Shown: piece after piece, positions 4,932 to 5,279 of the stretch | How positions within the stretch are numbered: the stretch's first letter is position 1 | Layout of the letters: the number at the start of each line of letters is the position of its first letter | DNA from: Candidatus Nanohaloarchaea archaeon | GTDB taxonomy: Archaea > EX4484-52 > GLR71 | Assembly (NCBI GenBank): GCA_030594675.1 | Contig: JAUVES010000055.1 | Location: 1-5,279, forward strand | DNA: 5,279 nt | Direction of reading: 5' to 3' | Notes under the pieces: model-generated | What the model was told of the DNA's origin: nothing | The model's input: the letters and a program-made list of their open reading frames with translations, nothing else | The model's database searches: none | Position numbers and translations under genes: made by a program

Positions 4932-5279
4932 TTATTTGCTGTCATAATATTTATTTGCATAATCAATCAAATCTAACTTGCCCTCATCAGTAGCCAAATG
5001 AGCGAAAATATCAATGAATACATAATCTCCATTCAACATCGGAGGTCTCATTTCTTCTCTGAATTTATCAATTAAACAATTTTTATACATTTCTATTTCC
5101 TTTTCTTTTTGTTCTTTGAATACAGAAGGAAGCCGTGGATTAGTTGAATCACAAAAAAAATCATCGAAAAATTTAGTATATTCTTTCACATATGCAACAA
5201 TTTCATCTTTAACTTTTCCTTCAATTCCAATTTTCTTTCCTAATTCATGTAGAAATACAAATGAACTTTGTTTTCCATC
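4932..5279 (-). CDS. unrecognised protein, C-terminal part (5' end beyond right edge)
   Basis: The minus-strand frame is open from the right edge to a TAA at 4934-4932, giving at least 115 residues. A GTG at 5189 could be taken as a start, but the 30 codons upstream of it are free of stops and protein-like (for example FLHELGKKIGIEGKVKDEI), and no in-frame ATG is seen there, so the true start is most likely outside the window. The visible part is charged and probably soluble and mostly helical: a lysine- and glutamate-rich stretch (FKEQKEKEIEMYKN), then REEMRPPMLNGDYVFIDIFAHL, ending in DLIDYANKYYDSK. There is no membrane segment, signal peptide, Cys cluster or motif that I recognise. One sampled line of the gene, 5161-5220, has 15 G/C of 60. 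It is convergent with the DUF4352-like gene. Function is unknown. Confidence 0.7.
   Translation of the reverse strand, partial: DGKQSSFVFLHELGKKIGIEGKVKDEIVAYVKEYTKFFDDFFCDSTNPRLPSVFKEQKEKEIEMYKNCLIDKFREEMRPPMLNGDYVFIDIFAHLATDEGKLDLIDYANKYYDSK

Overview
The window looks archaeal. Gene starts sit about 25-30 bases downstream of TATA-like boxes with almost no leader and no convincing Shine-Dalgarno site. Intergenic spacers are short and end in oligo-T runs. The left-edge gene has the archaeal-type NMN adenylyltransferase signature, and the PIN and DUF4352-like genes fit an archaeal genome. The DNA is AT-rich. A DPANN-type or similar uncultivated archaeon is possible, but nothing here fixes the lineage.

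Layout, left to right. (1) Positions 1-43, minus strand: the first 14 codons of a nucleotidyltransferase reading MQKAIFIGRFQPLH, almost certainly nadM, cut by the window edge. (2) Positions 44-127: a divergent promoter region. (3) 128-922, plus: a six-helix membrane protein resembling the UPF0259/DUF975/GPDPase-membrane-domain group. (4) 983-3523, plus: a long protein with the complete three-domain plan of phosphoenolpyruvate synthase, but with catalytic residues replaced in all three domains, including Asp in place of the phosphorylated His. (5) 3498-3956, minus: a PIN_2-type ribonuclease-like protein with no antitoxin beside it, overlapping the 3' end of the previous gene tail to tail. (6) 3957-4083: a second divergent promoter region with a duplicated TATA-like element. 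(7) 4084-4851, plus: a single-pass membrane-anchored protein with a Pro/Asp-rich stalk and a DUF4352-like extracellular domain. (8) 4852-4931: a convergent terminator region. (9) 4932-5279, minus: the C-terminal part of an unrecognised protein that stays open to the right edge.

The genes do not form an obvious pathway or operon. Each plus-strand gene seems to have its own promoter, and strand alternates. The main point of interest is the apparent PEP synthase pseudoenzyme. NadM (NAD synthesis) is ordinary housekeeping. The PIN gene and the right-edge gene look AT-richer than the PEP synthase-like gene in sample lines counted by hand, which could mark accessory insertions. No tRNA, rRNA, CRISPR array, IS element or long repeat was seen.
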